From: Rusavskia elegans
Lineage: Eukaryota; Ascomycota; Lecanoromycetes; Teloschistales; Teloschistaceae
DNA length: 64,000 nucleotides
Direction: 5' to 3'
NCBI GenBank assembly: GCA_011316305.1
Contig: SAUG01000029.1
Coordinates: 62,001 to 126,000, forward strand
Shown: positions 13,376-24,801 of the stretch, in pieces
Layout: each line of letters begins with the position of its first letter
Numbering within the stretch: the first letter of the stretch is position 1
Program-made: the position numbers and the translations under genes
The notes under the pieces: generated by a model
What the model was told of the DNA's origin: nothing
The model's database searches: none
What the model saw: the letters and a program-made list of their open reading frames with translations, nothing else

Positions 13376-14797
13376 ATGGACTGTGATCTCACCCATCCAG
13401 CTAGTGCCTACGGCGCGCAATCGCAACTCACCATTCACGATTTCAAGCGCCGACTACATGAAGCTTGCGACAACTCCTCATCCTCTACCGAACCCAAGGA
13501 GTACAACAAGGTCAAAGTATTGTTGTTGCACTGGCAGCACGATACCAACGGTGAACAACAGGTAGAGCGATTGAGACACTGCTTCCAGCAAGGCTATGGA
13601 TATGAGTGCGTTATCCAGCCAATTCCTACGGTATGGATGGATCAAGACCGTTGGTTACTTCACTTATTTAACAGGATAATGAAAGAGACCGACAAAAATG
13701 ACCTAATAATATTTTACTACGTCGGGAGTGCAATCAAGAAGGACGTCAGTCCTTATATCAGCCGCCCGTGCACACTATTGTAAGCTTTGTGACGCACCAC
13801 TTTCTACAATTAGAGCTAAAGAAGCTGACAAGTATTCAGGTCCAATACGCAGGCCAACCAAAGAGTCAACCTCAGTGAGGGGAAAAGATATGGTCTAGAC
13901 GACGCAGACGCCGATGTCTTGTATCTCCTCGACTGCAGCTATTGCGCTGACTCCAAGGAAACAGCTTCAGGTATCGGTCCCGGGAAAGAGCTCATTGCAG
14001 CCAGCACAGTCGTTGGCGGTGAGTGTGGTACTCCGGGAGCCTTTACTTCAGCCCTCGTCCACGAACTCACATATGCGTGTGAGAGGGGGCCCCAGCACTC
14101 CTTGAACACGGCCCAGTTGTATGAGAAGCTACTGCTCTGCAAGTCGTTGACAAGGACTCCGATCCAGGCACAACCCCAGCAACGACCGTGTATACTCCTC
14201 GCTCCGAAATCGCAGTCAACAACGTCCTCACCATCATCATCATCACCAACAACACCATCCGCAACCCCCATACCACCTCCCAGCAGCCCTAATCCAACAG
14301 ATCTCCGAGTACTGTTATCCGTCCACCTCACCTCTCACGATGGCATCGAACCCATACTCCAATATCTGAAAGACTGGTGGTCCTCACGACTACCCGCCAA
14401 CAACAGCGACACAGGCGTCTCGTTCAAGTACGCGACGGCAGCATCCAAGTCTTCCGGAATCTTTGTCTTCACCATGTCCGTGGCGGCTTACTACTGTTTA
14501 CAGAGCCATGCGGCGATTCGGTTCATTGGGTATGTCGGGACTACGGAGGCGGTCTGGCGGTTGGAAGAGCTGAAGCAGTGGGAGCAGGAAGAGCTGGTAG
14601 TGTGGGGGCGGAAAGAGTGGGAGCAGTACGAAGCGCAAAGACAGCACGAAGCGCAAGCACAGCACGAAGCGCAAGCACAGCACGAAGCGCAAGCACAGCA
14701 CGAAGCGCAAGCACAGCACGAAGCGCAGGGACACCAAGCAAAGCATGGCAAGAAAACTGGTGATGGTGAAAGAGTTCGTTGCCGTTGTTGTTGCTAG
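13376..14797 (+). CDS. Caspase-like protein, probably catalytically dead
   Basis: Proposed join 13,376-13,779 and 13,840-14,797, giving 453 aa. The 60-bp intron has gtaagc, a gctgac branch point and attcag, and the frame is continuous across the split Leu codon at residue 135. The start is the first in-frame ATG. The fold reads like the fungal caspase-like (C14-type) family: a VKVLLLHW strand, an LIIFYYVGSA strand (residues 110-119) where active members have YYGGHG, and VLYLLDCSYC (161-170) where they have D-x-C. A GKELIAAS stretch, a FTSALVHEL helix and an LNTAQLYEKL helix follow. Aligned by eye, the catalytic His reads Ser118 and the Cys reads Ser168, suggesting a pseudo-enzyme. A low-complexity STP-rich linker and an EAQAQH repeat tail follow. 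Such domains occur in fungal cell-death and self-recognition proteins; its role here is unknown. Confidence 0.7.
14627..14734 (+). repeat. 18-bp coding minisatellite (EAQAQH repeats)
   Basis: Four perfect tandem copies of cacgaagcgcaagcacag span 14,645-14,716, flanked by degenerate units on both sides. The 18-bp period keeps the frame and encodes repeated Glu-Ala-Gln-Ala-Gln-His near the C-terminus of the caspase-like protein. Perfect identity between units implies recent slippage, and copy number is likely to vary between strains. Confidence 0.9.
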
Positions 14798-16314
14798 TCG
14801 CCTGGGCATACTCAAGTTACGGCGTCTTTGTGATTTGGATGACACAGTGGTTTCTGGGTCGGCGGTCAGATTGTTTCCAGGTGTCACACTGGTTCGACAT
14901 CTTGGGTTTCTGTCGTACATGGCATTCAATCTGGGGATGGGTGTGAGGTAGATTAGATAGTGTTGATTTAGATCAGAGTCATTGATATGGCTTCACCTGC
15001 CCCTTGCCCTACCTGGCTTGTTATATTATCTCATATCGATAATCAATCGTAGTGAGTGCGTAAGTAGAATAGGCAGTACATCGATGGAGGAAATACATTG
15101 TACGACTTCTACATTAGATAGACAATAATTTTGATACAAGAAGCTATCTTGGGGTAGGGAACTCCAGTAGCTGGTACGAACCAAGAAAATACACTAGCAA
15201 TAGATGAATGGTAGATTCGTTGAATCCATGTTGATCTCGAGGTCGTGTATATACGAAGACAAATTTTATTATTTATTTCCCAACCCAGACGAGGTATATG
15301 CAAACACACACGCCCCCAATATAACATAGCTTTTTGAGTTGCCTCTACCTGATGAGGAGATCGAATAGCATCCTTCCCCATTCTGCCTCTATAGCTTCGT
15401 TGCGGACATCAACCTATACCAAATCACACACGTCAACAATCGAGCAAAAAACAAGCTGTCTAGCGGAGGCATTCCTCATTGAAGCCCAATCGAGCCGTGC
15501 CAGATGTGCGAAGAGTGGAGACAAGAAAATATATAAAGCCACTGAAAATCATCTGAGAATGCCGGCGCCGGTTTATATGTGATTGGGAAAGTCGTCTAAT
15601 ACAATGTCACATCATTGTATCGTGAAGAATGCCCGCCACTTCGGAACGCAGGATAATCACGTCAGCGTGAGGAACGTCCTCATGGTTAGTCAATTCCGCT
15701 TGAAGTCGTCTCCAGCGACATGCTCCACGAGTGAAGAGGTATCACTAGTCATTTGGTGAGATATTGCATTGGACGCCCATACGGTTTGAAAACATGCACC
15801 CTGCACGTGATGTTCTGGCCTTTTTGTGGTTGTTCAGCTCCAGAACGAAGTTGACAATGTGGGTTTCGGTCAAGAAAAGGACTGCGAGGGATGCTGCAGG
15901 ATGAGCTGCCCCGGTGGCTTAACGAACGGCGCTTAGACGAATGTCAGAACTTTATCGAGACGGTCTCATGAGATCAGGACTATCTTATGACTTTGACTTG
16001 TGTCCCTCAGGTCAAGCTTGGTTAATGTTTTGCTGTTGGTGACTCTGGTCTCGTAAGTCCACAGGGTACGGCCGCTTGCCATTCTATAGTGGGTGTCTTC
16101 GATTGCCACATAAACGATGATAGACCAGGCTCTATTGGTGTGAGATTACTTGCAAGCTCCAGGGGAAGCTGCATATATGAGTCGCTGAAGCACCCTGGAG
16201 ATCATGACAGGCTGCAGTTCAGGCATCGATGACGATTGCGAGTCTTGTCATGGAGGCCTAGACTTAGGGCCTATGTCGTTGTGTGGGCGGAAAGATGATA
16301 AAGCCCAGCGCCAA
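14798..16314. other. Intergenic region, no supported gene
   Basis: Mixed sequence downstream of the caspase-like gene and downstream of the membrane-protein gene, which are convergent. Short open frames exist (for example around 15,330-15,580), but none starts with a good ATG context, has recognisable similarity or shows biased codon use. I see nothing defensible here. Confidence 0.4.
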
Positions 16315-17578
16315 TCAACCAGCCGTAAAGACACGAATTTGAATACTTTTCGGCGCATTGGGAAGACTCTGGGTATCATATTGGACTGTTTGGCATAGAT
16401 GATGCAGTGCACAGACAGCAAACCAATATCCGAGGTGAACCATGTGGTCCAGGAAGTAGTACTGAACGTAGACAGTAACAACCCTCCGATACGACTTCCA
16501 ATCGATGGTCGACCATGCTTCAGGGATACTGATCTCCTTTTGGGCATGGTGATGCGGTACAAGTGCAGTCTCTTCAGAATCGAGCATGGTTGCATGAACC
16601 CTTCGAAGCACCATGGTGGCAGGAATCGAAGCACCAGCCACGAGAGCCAGATGCAGGATATAGACGACAAGGAATCGAAACATGGCAAGGAGCTGATCGC
16701 GAGCTTCGAGATCCGACCAAGTATGCGGCTCGGAGGCGAAACGTGTCAGCTCGAAGTACCGACTTAGAGTCAAGGGGAGGCTCAAAGCAATCTGCTCCGA
16801 GAAAGCCCAGGCTGCAGTGACTGGGAATAGCTTGGGAAGAGTTTGGCTTCCTTTGGGGAAATGATTGTAAACGTAGTCGCTTGATCGTTCGGTGATTGCA
16901 CAGTGTGTCCAAAGGGCAGCGCTCCCACCGAAGCAGATGGCCACCAGGACAGACGAACTTCCATATCCCAGCTGCAAACCTTCGGGTTGACCTGACAAGA
17001 AAAAGTCGATAATGACGGCGAGATACCATTGCGAGACGCACATGATTAGATATGCGTTCAGGCCACGAAAACATGGCAGATTGAGAAACCAGGTAGACCA
17101 TGATTGGACGGACTTCTTGGCAGTTCGAACCCTTGCCATACTAGCGTCCAGTAGACTGTCCTGGCGTTTGACATGGGATGATTTGTGTCGCACATGAACA
17201 GGTCGCTTGGGCACCGAATACGTTTTGATAGAAGGATGGGCGCGAGCAACAGCCGCAGCGGACGGCGACACTGGCTCTGAGGACACGATGATCACCGTCG
17301 ACACCACCTCAAAGACATAACGAAGCTACAAGATTAGGCATCTTGGCTGATAGGAACAAGAGCCAGCAGTCACTTACCAGGAATGTCATAATATACCGCA
17401 GACACACCAGGAGCGAGAAAAGGAAGATGATAGTAACTGGTAAAGGCTGACGTGATGAAGGCTGGTTGGACGGGTCGAAACCATCGTGCCCGCGCCCGAT
17501 TGTAGGGGGCTCTCCGATGGCTCGAAGAAAATGAGATGTGCAATAAACCAGCAGATATTCCCACAGGATTGGTCCCAT
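16315..17578 (-). CDS. Fungal multi-pass membrane protein of unknown function
   Basis: Proposed complement join 17,578-17,378 and 17,325-16,315, about 403 aa. The 52-bp intron has gtaagtg at the 5' end, a cctaatc branch point and ttgtag at the 3' end; exon 1 is exactly 67 codons, so the intron is phase 0. The protein opens with a hydrophobic helix (MGPILWEYLLVYCTSHF) and has further helices near VTIIFLFSLLVCL, CVSQWYLAVIIDFFL, VLVAICFGGSAALW, AWAFSEQIALSLPL and LVVYILHLALVA. A polar, basic loop (about residues 80-130) separates the first pair from the rest. A conserved-looking W-S-x-I-D-W motif precedes a final aromatic-rich segment. I do not recognise a catalytic motif and assign no function. 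A further small 3' intron cannot be excluded. Confidence 0.65.
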
Positions 17579-18096
17579 GTTGAAGATATCAGGTGAGTCT
17601 CTGTCGACTCAATGAGCAGGGGTAGATGAATGCGACCTTGGACGAGAACTATTCCTCGATGGCTCTGTGTTCACTGCCAACAGCGATGATGAAGAAATTG
17701 CCGAAAGGAGGAGGAGTCAGTCGAGAAGGAGGATTCTGCAGAGCATTCAAGTACATGAGTAACATTGACACAGTGACAATCGGCCTCAGCCAGGAGGCTG
17801 TGTTTCCCACACATCAGCCGTACCTTTCAACCTGAGCCAGTCGGATGGTGATGAGGGTTTCAATGAAACCGTAGCTCGACGAATTGTGGATCATATCCGA
17901 GGCTGAAGAGCTGACATGCAGATATGGGGGCGGAGCAGACTCGAAGTGCTCGGGATGGTGAGGCTGAAAACTAGTGATATATCGACTCCACGCTAACTTT
18001 GCAAGACTCTTATCATGATAAGGAAGGCACCTAACATCCTTCGACTGTGATATCGACTGTGATTTTCTCGACAACGTTCGGTCGTCCCTGCAAAAT
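17579..18096. promoter_or_regulatory. Divergent intergenic region between membrane protein and RNA exonuclease
   Basis: About 520 bp separates the start codons of two divergently transcribed genes, so both promoters must lie here. I see no canonical TATA box or named operator that I would defend. Confidence 0.4.
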
Positions 18097-20350
18097 ATGG
18101 GTTTCAACAAGAAGCGCAAGCGCTCGCAATATTCGAAAGTTCCATCGCTGGAAGAGCGCACTAATTCTCACCAAACAGGCGCAGCAGCGACGCTTGCCAT
18201 CGTCAAAGATCCATACGTCCAAGATCAACATCAAACAAATCGCGACGCGGCACACGAAGCTGCTGAGGATGAGGACAATGCAGACGAATGGACCGTGGTT
18301 GGAAGAGGTGGCAAGAAACGAAAGACCAACAACTATCCTGCCCTAGTCTATGCAGACTCCTACAAACAGCAATCGAGCATCAAGCTCGGCGACCTGCAGA
18401 ACCTCGTCTTGTACTGCCTCGCCAATGGGACGAGCCCCCAGTGGACCGCCGTCAGACATCATGGACAAGTCAACAAGGCCGTCGTGCTCTTCGTTCCTGG
18501 TCTTGAAAGAGGTATGTTCGATGGAAGTGTTGCTTTGGACACATCGTCAGAGGGCCCAGCGCAGGACCCCAAGCTTGGCCATGGCCTTGATCAGCTGCAG
18601 AATGGCGGAACATCGCGCAATGTACCTAGCAGTATAGACGGTGCTCAAAATGATGGTGTATCTCATACACATGCATCTCCAGATGACTATTTGCCTGTGC
18701 GCCTGGCCGCAGAATGTCTGCCTCAGCCGCTGAAGCCCTTGGCTGACTGTTTTGAGTATCTCTGGCCCGTCAAAGCCCCAGGAGATGACAAATTCGCCAA
18801 GGTTTACTCACCTTTGCATCACATGCTGAACTCCCAAATACCCAAATCCCAGGATCAAAAGGCAGCTGAAAAGGCAATCAAGGGAGCAAAGCCTGTGAAC
18901 GACCAACGTTGGGAGTCGAAGCGGACACCAATCACCACCTTCATGTTGTCCAAGGATGAGCTCCGGGAGAATGACTACGTCCTACATCCTGCTTGGTGTG
19001 GCACGGAGTCAGAAAAACAGGCCGAGATGAAGCGAAGAGCAGACGCGAGCCAAACTACAGATTCCGGGTGGGTAGACACTCAAGTTGCAGACCTTGGAGC
19101 TGGCGATGATCCCAGTCTCCCCTCTGAGCAAGGTAGTCTCACAGCAGGCCGCACTGTCCTAGCAATGGACTGCGAGATGTGTACGGTGCAGGGCGGCGAA
19201 GCAGCTTTGACGCGTATCAGTCTCATCAATTGGGACGGAGAGGTAGTTATGGATGGACTCGTCAAGCCTGATAAACCCATCATTGACTATCTCACACGGT
19301 AGAACCTGCCACCAACTTTGTTGGCTCGATACTAATTCGTGGACCAGATTCTCCGGTATCACTCCTGAGAAAATGGACCCGGTCACCACATCGCTTGGCG
19401 ACATCCAGAAACGCTTACTCGAAATACTCACTGCGAACACCATCCTTGTTGGCCACTCCTTGGATTCCGATCTCGAAGCCTTGAAGCTCACCCACCCATT
19501 CATCGTCGACACTTCGATCCTTTACCCTCACCCACGAGGTCCACCGCTGAAGTCCTCACTCAAGTGGCTAGCGCAGAAATATTTGGGTCGCGAAATCCAA
19601 AAGGGTCACGGCAGCCTCGGTCATGACAGCATTGAAGACAGCCGCGCATGCCTCGACCTGGTGAAGAAGAAATGTGAAAGGGGGCCGGACTGGGGAAGCG
19701 TCGCATCGACCAGCGAAACGATATTCAAGCGGTTGGCACGGACCCCGAAGAAGGGACCACGGGATACAGCGCCTCTAGGGGGCCAGGGCAAGCTTGGAGC
19801 CATTGTGGACCATGGGGCGCCCGAGAAGAATTTCGGTCAAATGGCTTCTTTCAGCATTGGTTGCAGTACTGACAGTGAGGTCGTTGACGGCGTCAAGAGA
19901 GCGGTAGCGGGTGACCCCGATGGCGCCACAATACCTGGTGGCGGTGTTGATTTCACATGGGCACGCCTGCGAGACCTAGAAAAGGCAAGAAGCTGGTCGA
20001 ACAACGACCGATACGACCTCATCCAAATGGATGACCCTCCCGGCCAGCCCAACGGAAAGTCGACTGAACCATCGCCGTCTGAACTGGCAGCAAAGGTCAC
20101 CACTGCCGTCAGCTGCATAAAGCAAGTGCATGAGTCTTTGCCTCCATGCACCTTACTGGTGGTGTACTCGGGCACCGGCGATCCAAGGGATCTGGCCCGT
20201 CTGCAGCAGATGCAGAGGACGTTCAAGCAGGAGTATAAAACGAAGAAATGGGATCAATTGAGTGTGAAGTGGACGGATGTGGAGGAACAGGCGCTGAAGA
20301 GGGCATGTAAGAAGGCGAGAGAAGGATTGGGGTTTGTTACGATTACTTGA
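18097..20350 (+). CDS. RNA exonuclease of the Rnh70/REXO1 type (DEDDh)
   Basis: Join 18,097-19,298 and 19,348-20,350, 734 aa. The 49-bp intron has gtagaa, a perfect tactaat branch point and accag, and the frame is continuous through a split Arg codon. The DEDDh exonuclease domain spans roughly residues 350-510. Exo I is AMDCEMC with Asp358 and Glu360; Exo II is GHSLDSDL with Asp442; Exo III is HDSIEDSRA with His493 and Asp498. All catalytic residues are present. A long charged N-terminal region contains a bipartite-looking basic start (NKKRKRSQ) and a GGKKRK patch, fitting a nuclear or nucleolar protein. Family members trim 3' ends of 5S rRNA, 5.8S rRNA and tRNAs. The C-terminal extension (about 600-734) contains the VVYSGTGDP segment. 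Rex1/Rnh70 is preferred over other Rex proteins by length and layout, not proven. Confidence 0.85.
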
Positions 20351-21355
20351 AGAGTTGCCTGGATTACCTTAGAGCAGATATCTTGGAAAGGGCCTGCTGA
20401 GCAAAGCTAGACGTCCATTATGTGGCATTGGATCTGGCTGGAAAGTCGATGATATGGCCAGATAGGGGTCCAGTTGTACGATCGAGTGAGGTGCTATTTC
20501 CAATTCAGAGTGGACTGTGGTGCTTCAGAGAAGATTTACCAACGGACCAAAACGAGTTACCTAATTGATTACTAAGCGGGACTTTCTTTGCATTCCAAGT
20601 CCGCTTGGGTAGGCTTTGCCCGCGTCCCTCTTGGAACACCCCGTGATGAAGCTGGCAATGCTCACCGGCGCCGATCTTCTAAGCTCTCTAAATTTTGTGC
20701 GTATGTGGGCGAATGGCTTTGTTTGCTACTCCTCTTATCTACACGACAGGAGATGAAGCGCCAGACATTAAAGTCTCCAGGCGTTAGTTGAGTACACACC
20801 AGAGACGATTCTGATCCAGAAGGATGGAAGAAGGAATACCTACGGAGGTCTCAAGTCAGCTGCTCCCCAGGTGTTGATACACGGTGGTTTGCACTAGGTG
20901 CGGCTGAGTGGCTCTGCACCTGGACTATGTATCGCTATCCATGTACGGAACGCTGGTATAGTTTGGGGGCCGAACAGGAAACACGAGACCCGTCTCTGGT
21001 GGCGGTCCGGCCACATCTCTACTCGCGGGTGCCCTGCATTATTGTTATTCCCTTAGCACTACTGCGGATTACAGAATAGTCTGATAGGCGGCATGGTTTA
21101 GTGTCGTTAAAGGGAGTTCCCCGATCCGATCAGCAGCACTAAGAAAATAACAATACTTCCGGGGGTATACGAGTAGCACCAAGGTCGTGATCCTTCCCTG
21201 ATCCTTCGAGGCCAACGCAATTCAGCTTGTTTCTGAGAAGAGCAGAGATATTGCCAGAAAGGACAATAAAGGAAAACCAGGCATCCAGTTTTCTCAGACT
21301 CTCAGAGCAAATCTCGGAGATAGCAGCACTTCATTCTGGGATTGATCCCAAAGTC
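20351..21355. other. Intergenic region, no supported gene
   Basis: 3' flank of the exonuclease gene and upstream sequence of the membrane-protein pseudogene. Only short open frames occur, without recognisable domains or codon bias. Confidence 0.35.
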
Positions 21356-23636
21356 ATGCCATTCAGCCTCGTCGAATACGATGATCTGCCCTCCCAGCCC
21401 AACCAGCAACATGGCCTACGCGAAATTCCCCTTCTACCCAGACGACACCAGACATCCGCTCGATACTCGGAACTTTGCAATGTTGGCGACCAAGAGCCGA
21501 ATAAAGTCGCCATTGATGGACGAACAACCGGAGCAGCGTTCTACAGGCACTACAGTACGCCGCCAAAGCTCACGAGATCGTGGTCATTGCTTCCCTAACC
21601 ACCATCATCGTCTACCGCATTCAGCATGACATAAGCTCTCCCAGCGGTGTGCCTTTTGGCTTATTGCCAGCCGGCTTCTTGTTTAGCAGCCCCAACTACG
21701 CCTTTTCGAAAGCGTTCCTTGGAGGTGCAACTGCACGCTGCTATGACAAAGGCTCCTCCCGCTACTTTACACTGAGCTTCCTCCTCGTATTGTGTTTTGC
21801 TCTGACCTTGGTTGTCGGCCCGTCGTCTGCGGTGACCATGATCCCGCGATTAGCTTGGTGGGATGTGCCCACGGCGACGGCTTTGGGGACAGAGTACAAT
21901 GATACCGTCTCTTCAATCGCACTGCGGATGAACTTTGGCCCGCAGATATTACAAACGCAATATACGCAGACTTGACCGATTGCACCGTGGCATTCCAGAC
22001 AGATGAAATTTACTGTGCTGCCAAAGCACCACAGCCCGTCCTTAGTTGGACGGTAATGCACCAGAATCAAGGCACGCCACCCAACATGACCATCTTTGAA
22101 GATAACCAGATTCCCAGATTCCTGATCTCCGAGGCTGGTCCACCTGTTAACTCTGGCTGGACGGTTACGTCCACCGTTGGTTCGATTTTTGCCACGGATT
22201 TGGCCCATTACTGGGACTGGCTCGCACAAAACATTTCAGTTGAAGAAACTATTGGTGCAGGTCCAATGTCACTCCTATTTTGATCCAGATTTCGCTCATG
22301 ACGTTTTCGAGTTTCCACATGATGAGCTACGGACTTCACCCTTAGACAGCTTCATGGCCGAAACTTGGGGTCTACCCAATGCTTTTGTCATGGACCTCAG
22401 GGGTAAGGCCCCCCACAATCGGCAGTATTAGCGACATGACCTATCCATGCGAGCTGTTTGACTGGTTCGACACTGCTTCAAACTTTTCTACTCAAGCTGC
22501 TCCCTCTCTTCGAGCAGTCATCATTTACAAGTCTTTTGATGGTGAGAAAAACACCGAAACCCTCGCGGCATGTTCGATAGACGGTCGTTGGGCTCCGATT
22601 GAATCTTTCTTGGACCCTAAAGACACCTCCACGATCAGTCAAGACTCTCCAAATCCCATGGATGTTCTGCGTGGGGCCAACAAGAAAGACCCAAAGAATT
22701 TGACACATATGAATATGACTTTGGGCTGGGCCAATTCGATGAACACTTTCTATCAAGAGCCTGGCTATCGGCCATCTAGCGCCGTGGAGCGTCTTCTGAC
22801 CGGCTGGGGTGCGAATTCCATCTACACCGAGCCAGACAGCGCAGGAAGAAAGTCGCTGGACTGGCGCTTGTCGACCACGCTCGGATTGTATCTGACTGAG
22901 GGACTCTTGCTTTTGCGGATCCGATGAAAGCTTCGATGCTTTATCGCAAAGCCCCCAATTTACACGAGTCGTACATACGCTACCTCAACAACCTCAATGA
23001 TCCGCGTCCGAAGGACGGATACTGGAACGGCAAGCTCGACTGATTGGAGATGCGGGACCCACGATGGGGATAAGAAAGTCTCTCATATATCTCACACGAG
23101 CCATGGGATGTATGGGCTCTCCAGAGCGGATACAGTGAAATCAGATTCTCGGTCCAGCGTAACGGCTAGGGGTATGGGTTCGAGGCCCAACAATCAAGCT
23201 TGCAATGACGGTACTGCTCGTATACTTAGTGTTGGTGTTAGTCCATATGATGCACGTGATGGTCGGTGGCCGCGCCTACAAAGGTTACTCGACCGTGGGA
23301 GAATTGTTAGCTTTGGCATGGTCTTCTCCGGTACCGAAGGCCTTGACGAACAGCTCGGCGGGTATCAAGAAATCCCACACGTGGAGGCACGTCGTGAGAG
23401 TCAGAGAAAGCGAAGGTGGCCAGCAGCTACAGCTCGTGCTTGGCGGCTTCGGTAGATCTATGCACTCGAGGCTCAGGACTGGTGAATGGCATGAAGACAA
23501 ACAGCCGGAAGTGAATGCAATGATAGCTCATCCTAAAAGACGAGCAGAAAGCTCATCAAATCATGGTACGATAGATAGACTCTTCCATCCTAAGTTGAAC
23601 ATGAGGATGGGACTAACAGGTATACTCTATATTTGA
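21356..23636 (+). pseudogene. Decayed fungal membrane-protein gene with several frameshifts
   Basis: Pieces of one protein lie in order but in different frames. An N-terminal part (from the ATG at 21,356) leads to a membrane segment reading LQYAAKAHEIVVIASL and VGPSSAVTMIPRLAWW (about 21,535-21,940). One base is then missing near 21,944, after which the frame continues as DITNAIYADLTDC. Near 22,235 one base too many appears, before VQVQCHSYFDPD and EFPHDEL. Another extra base lies near 22,400 in a run of C, before TYPCELFDWF and ACSIDGRWAP. Near 22,912 the frame shifts again, followed by stops, and the C-terminal part reads GELLALAWSSP and LQLVLGGF to 23,636. The order matches a large family of Ascomycota membrane proteins with an extracellular loop. 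Base composition is normal, so decay is by indels, not RIP. Clustered assembly errors are the alternative, but at least four are needed. Confidence 0.75.
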
Positions 23637-24801
23637 TAGTACAGCTTTGGGATGTAGAAAGTATAGGGCAAATATACATCAACGCTCCCCACTATTTATT
23701 TTCTCTTTTTATATGTATTGATCTTGGATGAAAGGTGAAGAAGAGGGTGAAGATAGTGGCACACTCTAAAACTGGAGTTCAAAATTCCTGTAAGGAATTG
23801 CGCTTTTATCTTCGTATTTCTACTCCCGATTACTGTACCTTTCCTTTATCATCTAACCACAAACTAGATTCTGTTATACTTGACTGTATACGTACAGCTA
23901 TCCTTTCATCCGACACCTGTTCACCACCAACCCTCACGCTTTTGCCTTCGCAGGCTCGCTTATAGTTTTCACTCCTTCTGCTTCCTCTGCTCGCTCCTCC
24001 CCCGCCATAACAACCAAAAAAGAAAACTAAAAATCGCAACAAGCCCCCCACTATATCTTCGTACACAGAAACTCGATCTTTAACAGAGTGACCACGTATT
24101 ATATACTCACTTAAACTCGCCACGCCATTTAGTTGTGGATACGTATATACCTGCATTCATGCGAAATACAACATGTATATCTCATCTCTGGTGTGTAGAC
24201 CTCTCAAACATTTTAAATCCCGGTGGGCGTTGCTGTAGCTGAATCGAGGTGGCGGTAACAGAAGTCGTGAGTGGGCGTCAGTTATATGCTTGCCGGTCAA
24301 AATGGAATATATCGTAGAATATTATCTATACCTTATACGGTATTACAACCTAAGGTATTTACCATCTCTGACCCTACCGTCAAGGTCACGGTTACTACAA
24401 AGCTACTACCATCCCGTCTTTCGCGTTATGTTCCTGGCCATATCACCCGTCTTTTCGAAAAGGGGCTGTTCTTACAACTATTAGGTTTCGTTCTACAACT
24501 ATTTCAAGCCGCGCTGAATTCGAATGATGACAATTTCAGCGATCACGTTCATAACGTGTAAATTGCCAAGATCTGATTTGGTAGCTGTGAATATAAAAGT
24601 GCTTAGAACCTTTCCTCACGCCTACAAAGGTGTTCACTTAGATCAATTCTCGGAAAGCGTAGAGAAAGGAAGTTGTATAGACTTTTCATATCACATGAAG
24701 ACAAGAGCTTATGAAGCTTGTAAGCTGTCGGCCACGCCTTATATCGCCAGCCATGATTCAGTCCAGGTGGCAGCATTGGAAGACTCGCTCCGAAGGATCT
24801 A
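23637..24801. other. Intergenic region, no supported gene
   Basis: About 1.2 kb between the pseudogene and the 3' end of the phosphate permease. Open frames of up to about 160 codons run antisense to or beside the permease end and show no recognisable domain. I report nothing else here. Confidence 0.35.

Noticed and set aside
14491..14929. Minus-strand frames with Cys-Ala or Leu-Arg repeats
   Set aside because: They are mirror images of the 18-bp minisatellite in the caspase-like gene and have no independent support.
15804..15809. A second CACGTG hexamer
   Set aside because: It lies in a gene-free stretch with no phosphate-related gene nearby, so I give it no regulatory meaning.
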